A stretch of DNA of 64,000 nt from Haloarcula sp. CBA1127 (GTDB lineage: Archaea; Halobacteriota; Halobacteria; Halobacteriales; Haloarculaceae), in NCBI RefSeq assembly GCF_001485575.1, contig NZ_BCNB01000002.1, positions 310,001-374,000 on the forward strand. Direction: 5' to 3'. Below the pieces are notes generated by a model. That model was not told the origin of the DNA. It searched no databases and worked only from the letters and a program-made list of their open reading frames with translations. Of this stretch, positions 8,527 through 17,541 are shown one piece after another. The translations under genes and the position numbers were made by a program. The stretch's first letter is position 1. Each line of letters opens with the position of its first letter.

Positions 8527-9024
8527 TCAGTCCGAGTCACTGCTGATTCGGGTGTATTTGACGATATCGAAGTCGCTGTGTGTCGTTCGTTCCGTCTCGG
8601 ACCAGCACGACCAGTCGACCGTCGGGAAGACGGTATCGCCGTCGAAAGCCGCCGTTAGTTCCGTGAGGATTAGCTCGTCGGCCTGTGGGAGAAACTGCTC
8701 GTACACAGTAGCGCCACCAATGACGTAGGTCGTAGATGCTCCGCTGTCGGCCGCTTCGGTCAACGCCGCCGTCGTCGAGGTGACAGCTGTGACGCTGTCA
8801 GGAAGGTGATGCGGCGTCGTAGTCAGAACAATGTTTACTCGCTCCGGCAGTGGGCCGTCGAGATCGCGGCGGATGCTCTCGAAGGTCCGCCGCCCCATAA
8901 TCACCGGATGACCGACAGTTGTCTCTTTGAAATGTGTCAGATCCTCGGGATACTGCCACGGAATGTCGCCGCCGGCACCGATCACTCTGTTTGCCGCGAC
9001 GGCGGCAATCAACGAGAGTTTCAT
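8527..9024 (-). CDS. folA: Dihydrofolate reductase
   Basis: This 165-residue enzyme is of normal DHFR length and reduces dihydrofolate to tetrahydrofolate with NADPH. Seen motifs are [12 protein letters not shown] at the N-terminus, [12 protein letters not shown], the cofactor-site segment [11 protein letters not shown] and [21 protein letters not shown] use the ATG at 9022-9024, not the longer frame from 9069, because a TATA-like CTTTATTA lies about 27 nt upstream, as expected for a leaderless haloarchaeal mRNA. It sits in the same orientation as the DmdA-like gene. It could supply folate for the neighbouring THF enzymes as well as for thymidylate synthesis. Confidence 0.95.
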   Translation of the reverse strand: MKLSLIAAVAANRVIGAGGDIPWQYPEDLTHFKETTVGHPVIMGRRTFESIRRDLDGPLPERVNIVLTTTPHHLPDSVTAVTSTTAALTEAADSGASTTYVIGGATVYEQFLPQADELILTELTAAFDGDTVFPTVDWSCWSETERTTHSDFDIVKYTRISSDSD

Positions 9025-9047
9025 GCACACACCTATGTTGGGCTGCT

Positions 9048-9055
9048 GGTAATAA
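9048..9055 (-). promoter_or_regulatory. TATA-like box CTTTATTA of the DHFR gene
   Basis: The box is centred about 27 nt from the ATG at 9024. It fixes the start choice and predicts a leaderless transcript. Confidence 0.5.
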
Positions 9056-9152
9056 AGCCGTCCTAGCACGACTTCGCGACGGCAGTGCTACCCCGGACCG
9101 TGATATCGTATCTCGCGCGCGACTTATGATGTTCTGCCAGATAAAATGCTGT

Positions 9153-9428
9153 ATGGATACGATTCACCTGTCGCCCGGTCCCGCCGCTGCTCAGGCGTTT
9201 CGCCTGGGAATCATCGCGAGCGCAGTCGGTGGACTCGCCGGGATCGCGACGCTGTACTGGCTAGATGTCCTGACACTGGTGTTTGCTGGATACGCACTCG
9301 TTCTTCTGTTCCCCGTGTATCTCGTCTTCGCCGCAACAGCGTTGAGCGTGTGGTTGGGATACAACAAAGACGCGACAGCATTACGACCGGTCTACCGTCA
9401 AAAGGATTCGAGTGGACGGTCCGAGTGA
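9153..9428 (+). CDS. Small two-helix membrane protein
   Basis: This 91-residue protein has two strong hydrophobic segments (about 17-36, LGIIASAVGGLAGIATLYWL, and about 40-65, ending VFAATALSVWLGYN) and a short charged C-terminus. No family was recognised. The ATG at 9153 is preferred over in-frame ATGs at 9126/9129 because the intervening residues are Cys-rich and unlike a haloarchaeal N-terminus. It is divergent from DHFR with a 128-bp gap and has no obvious partner. Confidence 0.6.
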   Translation: MDTIHLSPGPAAAQAFRLGIIASAVGGLAGIATLYWLDVLTLVFAGYALVLLFPVYLVFAATALSVWLGYNKDATALRPVYRQKDSSGRSE

Positions 9429-9600
9429 ACACCACCGTTAGATAGGTCCAGAATCCGCCCTGAAGACTCTCTTTTTGATAGTTTTACATACATACTATAG
9501 AATTCAGTTTCAAATGCGATTCGATGTCACGAGAGTTGGTTTAAATCGGTAAAACGATTGGGAGCGCCTTCCGAGCGCTCCCAGTGACGGATTTGTGAAC

Positions 9601-10254
9601 TCACTCCTCTCTGTCGATTATTGTTGCTGCAATGAGGTTCCGCATTCCCCGCCGGAGCCGGCCGCTCATCGCTGTCGAAGACAGTCCGATTTCGTCGGCG
9701 ACTTCGTTCAGGGAGATATCCCTGGGTTCTCCGAAATAGCCGTTTTCGTATGCGGTTGTCAGCGCGATCCGCTGTTCATCGGTCAAGCCGTACGACGACT
9801 CGCCGCCGGTATCCGTGTTCCCGTAGATTTCGATGATATCGAGCGAGATGTCGTTCTCGTTTGCATACTCCCAGATCGTATTGAGCGCTTCGCGGTCAGG
9901 GAGCAAGAGTCGGACGAGCCACCCGGTGCCCTTCGTCTCTGTATGGACGAGGAATCCGTTGACATCCGTGACGACAGAACTGATGAGTTTCGTTTCAGGA
10001 GTGTGTTCGATGTAGTATATGCCGGTCTGGTCGGTCCAGTCGACGAGTTCGTAGCTCTGGACTGTCGGATCAGCATCGAGCATCTCTTCGAGTCGGTCTC
10101 TGTCACGATACTCGATGAGGAACGGAAACACCGTGGAGCCCGGATCAGTATTTCCCTGCGTGATGACCCGTATCGCTATGTCTTCGAGGTTCTGTAACGT
10201 TGGAACCAGAGCGAGGCGTTCGTGTTCGATGTGTATTTTCGTAGTTATTGACAT
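9601..10254 (-). CDS. Bat-type HTH transcriptional regulator
   Basis: This 217-residue protein has a C-terminal bat (bacterioopsin-activator) HTH_10 domain at about 158-212, seen as YGLTDEQRIALTTAYENGYF, then ISLNEVADEIGLSSTAMSGRLRRG. The N-terminal ~150 residues match the ligand/sensor domain that usually precedes this HTH in haloarchaea; no metal or PAS motif is evident. Such proteins act as cytosolic transcription factors. The gene is monocistronic and divergent, across 408 bp, from a 55-residue reading frame. Its target is unknown; the adjoining nitrilase/MFS region is a candidate. Confidence 0.88.
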   Translation of the reverse strand: MSITTKIHIEHERLALVPTLQNLEDIAIRVITQGNTDPGSTVFPFLIEYRDRDRLEEMLDADPTVQSYELVDWTDQTGIYYIEHTPETKLISSVVTDVNGFLVHTETKGTGWLVRLLLPDREALNTIWEYANENDISLDIIEIYGNTDTGGESSYGLTDEQRIALTTAYENGYFGEPRDISLNEVADEIGLSSTAMSGRLRRGMRNLIAATIIDREE

Positions 10255-10662
10255 TTTGTGGTACGGAGATTACGATCGAGGCGTCAAAAACGAATACCAG
10301 TTCGACAACGGGGTATCATCATCTGTGAACTGCTGTATGTACGCGGGGTCTCAACGTGAATGTTTACATACACAGATGCACACACGAGGGCAAAAATAAA
10401 AAGCTGACTACCATCTCAAATACCCCTATCGTGTTAGCGAGACTGTATTTTCACCAATGAGAACGAGTCTACGGATGCAGTCTAAGCGACGAAGAAACGA
10501 GAAACAACTCAGACGACTTGTGTCATTGGAATACTCAATTCGGCGAGCAACACACCTCTCTATCGGAATCTGGATTAACAATCATTTATAATTTCACGTA
10601 ATAAATACCCGTGATTATCCTACAATGAGCTTAGCAGGCTGTACCCAGTATAGTATATTGAT
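10255..10662. other. AT-rich divergent intergenic region
   Basis: This 408-bp gap between the bat-type regulator and a small frame is clearly AT-rich from about 10375 to 10660. A TATA-like CATTTATAATTTC lies near 10583-10595. I see no other gene and no strong hairpin. It marks the left border of the proposed catabolic region. Confidence 0.6.
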
Positions 10663-10830
10663 ATGAGTGAACCGCAAAACCAATCCACCGCGGATAACGA
10701 GTTCTCAAACGACGATTTCTATCTACCGGCAGTCGCGCTACCACCGAACTTCGGTCGTATCGAGGCGGCTGTTTCCGACCTCTTTGACTTCCACGGCGTC
10801 GTGCTGATTCCAGATAGTTACAATAAGTAA
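10663..10830 (+). CDS. Hypothetical 55-residue protein
   Basis: This short frame runs from ATG at 10663 to TAA at 10830. The product begins MSEPQNQSTADNEFSNDD and continues with a less polar segment containing FYLPAVALPPNFGRIEA and a terminal GVVLIPDSYNK. The acidic, Ser/Asn-rich N-terminus and GC-biased third positions fit a real haloarchaeal gene, in contrast to the AT-rich DNA just upstream. No family was recognised and there is no membrane segment or Cys motif. It is divergent from the bat-type regulator and convergent with the nitrilase gene. Confidence 0.5.
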   Translation: MSEPQNQSTADNEFSNDDFYLPAVALPPNFGRIEAAVSDLFDFHGVVLIPDSYNK

Positions 10831-10881
10831 CTCAGCCGCGTAGCATTGTGTGATTTTTGACAGATATCCAACCAATCGTGG

Positions 10882-11982
10882 TTAGTCGGTCAGTTTATCC
10901 ACGACCGCTTCGACAGCCTCGACAGGAACGTCGTACTCGTCGGCGACCGCTTGTGCCTGTGCTGCCGAGAGTGAACCGGTTCCAGCGACTGTATGTTTGC
11001 TGGCTTCTTGAGGCTGTGAGGGGGCCAACGTTTCGTCGCTGATAGACAGGCTCACTGCGTCCCAGCGGGTGTAGTGACCCATTGCATCGAAGTACGCCTT
11101 TGTCGCCCGCCGTTCGTCGTCCCGGAACTCTGCAGTCAGGAGCCCCTCTTCGCCGACCAGCGGACCGGCTTTGACAATCCCCGCCGGGTTGACCAGCATA
11201 CTCCCGCCCGCTGCGACGTTGAATCCGAGTTCGTCCTCCGAAAATCCGTCCGGCACAGCCTCGCTCATGTACGCCGAGCACGCAGCGACGAACGACTGGG
11301 TTTCGAAGGCGTACTCACGCATGGCAGGATAGATATCACAGGTATCCACGGCTTCGCTCGTCTCCGCTCGGGTTTTGTCTCCAGGATGACCGTGCTGTTC
11401 CCAGAAACCGGGCCAGACAGCAGCGTGTATCTCCTCACCCATTGCGGTCAGCGCCGCTTTCGAGAGCGTCATATGGTTCTCATAGCAGATGAGCCCGCCG
11501 AGTCGGCCGACATCCGTTTCGTAGGTGGCTAGGCTCGACGGGTCGCCACGCCCCCAGATGGCACGCTCCTCGTGGGTCGGCATCAGTTTTCGGTGGCGAC
11601 CCATCAGTTCCCCTGTACTGTCGAAATAAAACAGCGAATTGTAGAGCGTCTCGCTGCCCTGCCGGTCGCTGACTTCGTTCGTCCCCAGCACCAGCGTGAG
11701 GTCTGCTTCCGCGACTGCCTCGCCGAGTATCTCGATAGCCTCGTCGTCAACGTGGAGACTGTGCTTCTGGAGGTCCACCATCAGATCAGTCCACCTGGAG
11801 ATAGAGACGCTGCCTCGCCAGTATGGGTATCCCGGGAAGTACGTCTCCGGGAAGACGACGATGTCCGCACCGTCCCGACCCGCCTGCTCGATGTACCGGC
11901 ATGTCTTGTCCAGCGTTCCCTCCTTGTCATGGTAGACGGGCTCTACCTGCGCGGCCGCGAGTGTGAACGATTCGGCTGGCAT
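10882..11982 (-). CDS. Nitrilase (carbon-nitrogen hydrolase superfamily)
   Basis: This 366-residue enzyme has the nitrilase-branch triad: Glu46 in VVFPETYFPGYPYW, Lys132 in GRHRKLMPTHEERAIWGRGD and Cys166 in GGLICYENHM. The extended context, especially PTHEERAIWGRGD, matches true nitrilases, which hydrolyse a nitrile to acid and ammonia, rather than omega-amidases or carbamoylases. I use the ATG at 11980-11982; a GTG 15 nt upstream is also possible. An MFS transporter is encoded upstream on the same strand, 99 bp away, and may import the substrate or export the product acid. The natural nitrile is not predictable. Confidence 0.9.
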   Translation of the reverse strand: MPAESFTLAAAQVEPVYHDKEGTLDKTCRYIEQAGRDGADIVVFPETYFPGYPYWRGSVSISRWTDLMVDLQKHSLHVDDEAIEILGEAVAEADLTLVLGTNEVSDRQGSETLYNSLFYFDSTGELMGRHRKLMPTHEERAIWGRGDPSSLATYETDVGRLGGLICYENHMTLSKAALTAMGEEIHAAVWPGFWEQHGHPGDKTRAETSEAVDTCDIYPAMREYAFETQSFVAACSAYMSEAVPDGFSEDELGFNVAAGGSMLVNPAGIVKAGPLVGEEGLLTAEFRDDERRATKAYFDAMGHYTRWDAVSLSISDETLAPSQPQEASKHTVAGTGSLSAAQAQAVADEYDVPVEAVEAVVDKLTD

Positions 11983-12081
11983 TGGTTTCCAATTCACAGG
12001 CCAGCGACAAATCAGTTGAGCCGATATCTTGGGTCGCGGTCTTAGAAGCGTATCGTGAGAGACGGGGTTGAGCGCCCTATC

Positions 12082-13320
12082 CTACTGGCGTCCCGGTTCT
12101 GGAGCCTGCCAAGCGACGATGATACCGGCGACGGCAACCGCGCCAGCCAGTAGAAACGCCGGCTCGAATCCAGCTCTGTTCACCACGGCGCCGCCGACAA
12201 TCGGTGCAACAAACGCCCCCGCAAGGCCAATACTAGTCTGGAACGCGACCGCCGTTGCAGCGACGCGTGGGTCAACGAGTTCGCGGACGTACGTAAACGA
12301 GAGGCCAAGCGTCAGTTGGACCGCAAACCCGATCAGCAGGAGGACAGCAACAAGTAGTGCCAGCGAGCGAAACTGCGTAAACCCGAGGAGAAGCGGAGCG
12401 GCAAGACCGAACGACCACAGCACGACCGGTCGCCGTCGGCCGTCGAAGACCCGGTCCGAGATGAGGCCGCCGCTGATTCGAGATATCACCCCAACAGCGG
12501 GGAATACGGCAACGACGAGCCCGCTCACGGCCAGAGAGAAGTCCAGACCCTGCGTGAGGTACGACGAGCCCCAGCTATTCACGAACAGGTACAGCGCGTA
12601 GCCAAGGAAGCCGAGGACTCCGACAAGCCAGACACTCGGGCTCCGCAGTACTGCCCCGAATTCTCGCAACGATGGGGCATCGCCTCTGCTCCCGCCGTGC
12701 CCGCGGCTCGCTGGCCAGAACACTGCCAGGCCCACAATTGCAGGGGCAATGAAGGCCAGAAAGACAGCCGGCCAGCCGAACCGCTGGGCAATGAGCGGCC
12801 CAGTTCCCTGTCCGAGCGCGAAGCCGACCGGCCCGCTGGCGGTGAAGATGCCGACTGCTGTTGCGCGGTGCGAACCATCGACCGCCCGGCTTACCATGTC
12901 GATGCCGGCGTTCCAGACGACGACATACGCGGTGCCCCCCAGTACGCGTGATGCAATGATTGCCTCGTACTGGCCACGCCGACCGGCTCGCCAGCCCCAC
13001 ACCCCAGCGACGACTAATATGCCCACCGCAAGTGCCATCGCAGTTCTCGAATCGGTCCGGTCCAGCGCAGCACCAGCAGGGAGGCTGACGACGACAGCGG
13101 TCCCGAACATGACTCCGACCAAGAGGCCGGCAGCTGTTGGCCCGACCTGTAGTGAGTCCTGAATAAGCGGTGTAACGCTTGCGGGAACGATCTCGTAGGC
13201 AGCCAGTCCCATCGAAATCAGGCTCGCACCAGCCACGAGCCACCACGTCGAGTTGGCTGTGCGGACAGATGTCTCAGCAGTGGCATCCGACATATCGGAA
13301 TCAGTAGCCTGTGGTGTCAT
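12082..13320 (-). CDS. Major facilitator superfamily transporter
   Basis: This 412-residue protein has about 12 predicted membrane helices. The signature loop GAALDRTDSRTAM lies between helices 2 and 3 and the repeat-type loop GGLISDRVFDGRRRPV in the second half. The first ~28 residues are polar and cytoplasmic. The layout matches MFS carriers of the nitrate/oxalate-formate or CynX type. It lies upstream of the nitrilase gene in the same direction and may be cotranscribed. The substrate is unknown; an organic acid or nitrile link is inferred only from position. An internal ATG at 13293 is an alternative start. Confidence 0.85.
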   Translation of the reverse strand: MTPQATDSDMSDATAETSVRTANSTWWLVAGASLISMGLAAYEIVPASVTPLIQDSLQVGPTAAGLLVGVMFGTAVVVSLPAGAALDRTDSRTAMALAVGILVVAGVWGWRAGRRGQYEAIIASRVLGGTAYVVVWNAGIDMVSRAVDGSHRATAVGIFTASGPVGFALGQGTGPLIAQRFGWPAVFLAFIAPAIVGLAVFWPASRGHGGSRGDAPSLREFGAVLRSPSVWLVGVLGFLGYALYLFVNSWGSSYLTQGLDFSLAVSGLVVAVFPAVGVISRISGGLISDRVFDGRRRPVVLWSFGLAAPLLLGFTQFRSLALLVAVLLLIGFAVQLTLGLSFTYVRELVDPRVAATAVAFQTSIGLAGAFVAPIVGGAVVNRAGFEPAFLLAGAVAVAGIIVAWQAPEPGRQ

Positions 13321-13956
13321 TCTGTCAGAGGGGAGCGTTCGGTCATCGCACTGTCGTAGTTGGCATCGGAGCGAGAAGTGAGAAGCGCAGCCAGTTCGAG
13401 TGGCGAACGTCTAGCGAACAGTTCCCGAACAACACCGAAAAAACTGCCTGGTGAGGAGCGGTGGCGACTGAGAGTCACTGTTTGCGAATGAGATAACAGG
13501 GCGTATTGAAACCATGGGGCCTGAAGCGGATGATACAACAGAGTGGTTGCCGAGTGCGGCGTAGCATGAACGTGGAACCCGTGGCACGACCACAAACAGA
13601 AACAGGAAAGCAATCGGATATATAGACGCCCACCCATATTATAGGAGTAAACATAGAAATAGGGCCTGGTATTTCCCGGTTTTCGTTTTATCTTTCCGTT
13701 TATACCGCCGATTAGTCTAAACTCAGTATTCTGTGGAGCCGTATTGAAAAGAACTGTGCCAGATATGTTTATACTCGCGAGAGGTGATACGTGATTCAGT
13801 ATTTGTATTGAGTCTCCAGGGTTGGCTATCACATCAGATCAGTGTGTTCCATCGGGCAAGTCGAGGAGACTCCACTTCCCCACCGGGATATCGGTTCCAA
13901 AGACGCTAGAATATCGTTGAAAAGGGTCGACCGCCGGATTTTGCGGCATTCTAGCG
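13321..13956. other. Long AT-rich intergenic region
   Basis: This 636-bp gap lies between the MFS gene and the upstream-oriented aldehyde dehydrogenase. The part from about 13600 to 13800 is AT-rich. A 171-codon minus-strand frame across it has a Cys/His/Tyr-rich, basic product unlike haloarchaeal proteins, and I do not call it. I recognise no IS ends, tRNA or hairpin. Confidence 0.55.
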
Positions 13957-15468
13957 TCAGATTTCGGGGCTGTCGAGGTTGACGTACACCGTTTTGGGTT
14001 GCTGATACTGCTCTACCGCCGCCCTGCCGAGGTCGTGGCCGATACCCGACTCCTTGAACCCGCCGTACGGACCTTCGGGTCGGATCGGTCCGTACGCATT
14101 GATGTAGACGACGCCTGCATCTATGTCTGCGGCAGCTTGGTGGGCGATATCAGTCGATTCTGTCGCGACCCCGCCAGCAAGGCCGAACTCCGTATCGTTC
14201 GCCAGCGCGACGGCCTCGTCATACGTCTTGAACGACTGGACAGTCTGGACGGGGCCAAAGATTTCTTCGCGCGCGATTCGCATATCGGGCTCGACATCTG
14301 TGAACACAGCCGGTGCAACGTAATGGCCGTCGGCGAGAGCGTGGTTCTCCGGGGCACTGCCGCCAGTGACGAGCGTAGCACCCTCGTTTCGGCCGATGGT
14401 GACATAGTCCGACACCGTCTCAAACTGGTCCTCGTTGGTCAACGGCCCCAGCGTCGTCTCATCATCGAGCGGGTCACCGAGCGTGTACGATTCAGCCCGG
14501 GCCACCAGTCGGTCGACGAACTCGTCGTGGATGTCTTCGTGGACGATTGCTCTGGACAGTGCGTCACAGATCTCACCGGTGCTGTAGTAGACGCCTGCTG
14601 CGGCAGCGTCGACAGCCGTTTCCATGTCCGCATCAGGAAAGACAACGAGCGGCGACTTCCCGCCCAGTTCGAGCGTCACGGGAGCGATACGGGCGGCGGC
14701 AGTCTGCATGACTTCCTGGCCGACGCTGCCACTCCCAGTAAACGAGAGCTTCCGGACATCTTCGTGTTCAGTTAGTGTGGCCCCAGTCGTCGACCCACCA
14801 CCGGTGACAACGTTGATGACGCCGTCAGGGAAGATCCCATCTGAGAGCTGTGCCATCCTGACCGTTGTTAACGGGGTGTACGCGGATGGCTTCAGGACAG
14901 AACAGTTGCCGGCGGCCAAAGCAGGCCCAAACTTCCATGCAGCCGCCCACGCGGGGAAATTCCAGGGCGTGATCTGTCCGACAACCCCGTATGGCTCCAT
15001 TCTCGTGTACATATGGAGGTCCCCCTGTGCCGGAATCTGACTTCCCTGTTGTGTCCTGGCTACTGCCGCGTAGTATTCGAGCGTCCTGAGCGCGCCTTCG
15101 ACTTCGCCGCGCGCTTCACTCAGTGGCTTGCCAGTATCAAGACACTCTAACAGGGCCAGTTCGTCAAGGTGTGCCTCCAAGACGTCAACCCACTCCGAAA
15201 GGCGCTGGGATCTTTCCGTGGGTGTTCGGTCACTCCATGTTTCAAAGCCGCCCCAAGCGACTTGCACGGCTTGGTTGACTAGGTCGCCATCACAGACCGG
15301 GACTGTCGTTATCGGTTCGTCGATGACTGGATCGCGCGTCGGAATCGTCTCTGAACCCGAGACAGAGGCCCCATCTATCCACGGCTCGATAACGATGTCC
15401 GCCAGCGCGTCCTCATGGGCCTCCAGATGTCGCTCCCGTATAGCGGTTCGCGTCTCGCTGTCAGGCAT
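13957..15468 (-). CDS. Aldehyde dehydrogenase (NAD(P)-dependent, betaine-aldehyde-dehydrogenase-like)
   Basis: This 503-residue protein is of normal ALDH length. The catalytic set is visible: Asn170 in QITPWNFP, cofactor-loop residues FTGSGSVGQEV near 243-253, general base Glu268 in LELGGKSPLVVF and nucleophile Cys301 in GEICDALSRAI. The segment around Cys301 departs from the usual GQxCxAxxR. C-terminal features EEIFGPV and GGFKESGIG are present. It oxidises an aldehyde to the acid. The gene is 3 bp from the upstream alcohol dehydrogenase, so the two probably act in sequence, alcohol to aldehyde to acid. The polyamine-type ABC transporter upstream makes an amino-aldehyde substrate plausible but unproved. 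Confidence 0.92.
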   Translation of the reverse strand: MPDSETRTAIRERHLEAHEDALADIVIEPWIDGASVSGSETIPTRDPVIDEPITTVPVCDGDLVNQAVQVAWGGFETWSDRTPTERSQRLSEWVDVLEAHLDELALLECLDTGKPLSEARGEVEGALRTLEYYAAVARTQQGSQIPAQGDLHMYTRMEPYGVVGQITPWNFPAWAAAWKFGPALAAGNCSVLKPSAYTPLTTVRMAQLSDGIFPDGVINVVTGGGSTTGATLTEHEDVRKLSFTGSGSVGQEVMQTAAARIAPVTLELGGKSPLVVFPDADMETAVDAAAAGVYYSTGEICDALSRAIVHEDIHDEFVDRLVARAESYTLGDPLDDETTLGPLTNEDQFETVSDYVTIGRNEGATLVTGGSAPENHALADGHYVAPAVFTDVEPDMRIAREEIFGPVQTVQSFKTYDEAVALANDTEFGLAGGVATESTDIAHQAAADIDAGVVYINAYGPIRPEGPYGGFKESGIGHDLGRAAVEQYQQPKTVYVNLDSPEI

Positions 15469-15471
15469 AGC

Positions 15472-16536
15472 TCAGGCGAACTCGTTGACAACGGGAATCC
15501 CAATTGTCTCGTAGTCGGTCATGGCAGCCAGTTCGTCGCTAACGCCCTCCAGACCGATTTTGTCGGTTATGACGGCACCGGGGTCGAGCTTGCCGTTCTC
15601 GACCATCCGGAACATCTCACCGTACTTCGACGGCGGGAGGCCGCTGGAGCCCTGCACCTGAATCTCGTTCATCACGATTGTATCCGTGGGCAGCGAGTTG
15701 TACCCTCGCTGTTCTTTCGTCGTCAGACCGATCTGGACGTGTCGCCCGCGCGTTCTAAGCGATTCGATAGCGTTCTGGCAGGTCTCCTCAATCCCCAGTG
15801 CGTCTAGAGAGACGTGCGCGCCGCCGTCCGTGATATCTCGGACCGCCTGTACGACATCGTCCTCTTCAGCTGCATTGACGGTGTCAATGGCCCCGAGCTC
15901 TTCGGCCATTTCGAGTTTCTCGTCCATCAGGTCGACACCGATGACGTTTCCACCCAGTGCGTCCGCGATGTGGACCGCCGACAGTCCGATACCACCAAGC
16001 CCCTGAACGACGACGTACTCGCCGCGACTCACGTCGGCCTGATGGGCCATTCCACGGTACGATGTCATGAATCGGCACCCCATGCCAGCGACCTCGACAG
16101 GGTCCACACCATCTGGGAGCTTCACAGCGTTGATGTCGGCGTTCGGAATCGGGACTTCTTCGGCAAAGGCCCCCGGCGCTCCGGGCTGGAAGCCGAGCCC
16201 CAGATGGTTCTCACACAGGTTTTCATAGCCAACACGGCACTCGTGACAGTGGCCACAGGCGAAATTGAACGGGATGGCGACCGTGTCCCCTTCTTTGACT
16301 GTGTCAACATTCTCGCCGACTTCGACGACCGTCCCCGACGGTTCGTGGCCGAGAATATGGCCCCGCGGTGGCTTATAATCAAACCAGTCCCAGTTGCCGA
16401 CCCATCCGTGCCAGTCGCTCCGGCAGACACCGCAGGCGTCGACCGTAGCGACGACGCCATCCGGGTCCGGGTCCGGGCGTTCGACGTCTCTGATAGCTAG
16501 CGGCTCCTCGTACTCCTCTAACACAGCTGCTCGCAT
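15472..16536 (-). CDS. Zinc-dependent medium-chain alcohol dehydrogenase
   Basis: This 354-residue MDR enzyme carries the catalytic zinc ligands in CGVCRSDWHG (Cys38) and GHE (His64, Glu65). The structural zinc set is Cys94, Cys97, Cys100 and Cys108. A nucleotide-binding motif VVQGLGGIGLSAVHIA lies near 170-185. It reversibly oxidises an alcohol with NAD(P). The start is the ATG at 16534-16536; the frame extends eight codons further but that extension lies in AT-rich upstream DNA. It lies directly before the aldehyde dehydrogenase with a 3-bp gap. The expected operon is alcohol dehydrogenase then aldehyde dehydrogenase. Confidence 0.92.
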   Translation of the reverse strand: MRAAVLEEYEEPLAIRDVERPDPDPDGVVATVDACGVCRSDWHGWVGNWDWFDYKPPRGHILGHEPSGTVVEVGENVDTVKEGDTVAIPFNFACGHCHECRVGYENLCENHLGLGFQPGAPGAFAEEVPIPNADINAVKLPDGVDPVEVAGMGCRFMTSYRGMAHQADVSRGEYVVVQGLGGIGLSAVHIADALGGNVIGVDLMDEKLEMAEELGAIDTVNAAEEDDVVQAVRDITDGGAHVSLDALGIEETCQNAIESLRTRGRHVQIGLTTKEQRGYNSLPTDTIVMNEIQVQGSSGLPPSKYGEMFRMVENGKLDPGAVITDKIGLEGVSDELAAMTDYETIGIPVVNEFA

Positions 16537-16731
16537 ACATATTGTGTGACGGTACCACATTATAAAAACATTTTCCCGATCTGCTCTTCAGATTGGGTGA
16601 TATATAATTTTTTGAGAATTACTTAGTAGCGGCATCGTCATTTAGTCTTGGACCAGAAATATAGCAATCTCAGAAATTCAGTTTTACCTGTTAGTCCGGC
16701 AGCATCACAATCGAAACGTCTCCCTGAAAAT

Positions 16732-17541
16732 TCAGGACAACCGTTTCGCCACGAATTCGATATTTGTGGCGAGAGCGGCGGCGAGAAGCCCGACAACGGA
16801 GATGAGGATGAGGAATGTCGAGACGACACTGACGATGGGCGTAAGGGACTGGCGCAGGGAGTTCCAGGCCAGCACGGGAATCGTCTGCGTCTGATAGTTC
16901 GACAGGAACAGCGCCATCACGAACTCCTGCAGGCTGATAATGAACGCCAGCAGCGCAGAAACGAGTATCCCGCTTTTGACGTTCGGCAGAATGACGTGGA
17001 TGAACACTCGGATCGGATTCGCCCCAAGGTCCATCCCAGCGTCGCGCAGTTGCCAGTCGAACCGCTGGAAGACGGACTGCATCACAAAGAACACGAGCGG
17101 GGTGGCCCAGAGACTGTGGGCCAAGATGATGCTGAGATACGACGACCGAAACCCAAGCCTGCTGAAATACACAAGCAGCGTCACCCCAAGGATGACCGGC
17201 GGAATGAGCAATGGTAGAATGACGATGGGCGTCAGGATATCACCGAACCGGCCTCTGTGTGCTTCAAGACCGAACGCCGCCGTGATCCCCATGAACGTAG
17301 CGACGACCGTCGTTCCGACACCGACGACGAGACTATTGTCGAACGCTCGCAGCCACACCACGTCAGCAAAGAACGCGCTGTACCACTTCACGGAGAGCGC
17401 TTGCGGCGGGAACTGTAGGTTCCCCGACGCAGAGAAGGACGTCGCGATGACAATCCCCAGCGGTAACAACATGACGACGAATATCGCTATGTAGCCGATG
17501 CGGAACGCTGCCGTCCCCAGCCGTTCAACGTTACGTGGCAT
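16732..17541 (-). CDS. ABC transporter permease, PotC type
   Basis: This 269-residue permease has about six membrane helices and the cytoplasmic EAA-type loop AGMDLGANPIRVFIHVILP, which docks on the ATPase. It resembles spermidine/putrescine (PotC) and iron/thiamine family permeases. The start is the ATG at 17539-17541, which overlaps the end of the upstream permease by 11 bp; the longer frame begins with TTG. It is the last gene of the operon of solute-binding protein, ATPase, permease, permease, read right to left. Substrate class is inferred from the family only. Confidence 0.9.
   Translation of the reverse strand: MPRNVERLGTAAFRIGYIAIFVVMLLPLGIVIATSFSASGNLQFPPQALSVKWYSAFFADVVWLRAFDNSLVVGVGTTVVATFMGITAAFGLEAHRGRFGDILTPIVILPLLIPPVILGVTLLVYFSRLGFRSSYLSIILAHSLWATPLVFFVMQSVFQRFDWQLRDAGMDLGANPIRVFIHVILPNVKSGILVSALLAFIISLQEFVMALFLSNYQTQTIPVLAWNSLRQSLTPIVSVVSTFLILISVVGLLAAALATNIEFVAKRLS

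Noticed and set aside
13317-13832. 171-codon minus-strand frame upstream of the MFS gene
   Set aside because: The product is basic and rich in Cys, His, Tyr and Ser, unlike haloarchaeal proteins, and lies in an AT-rich gap with no homologous features.
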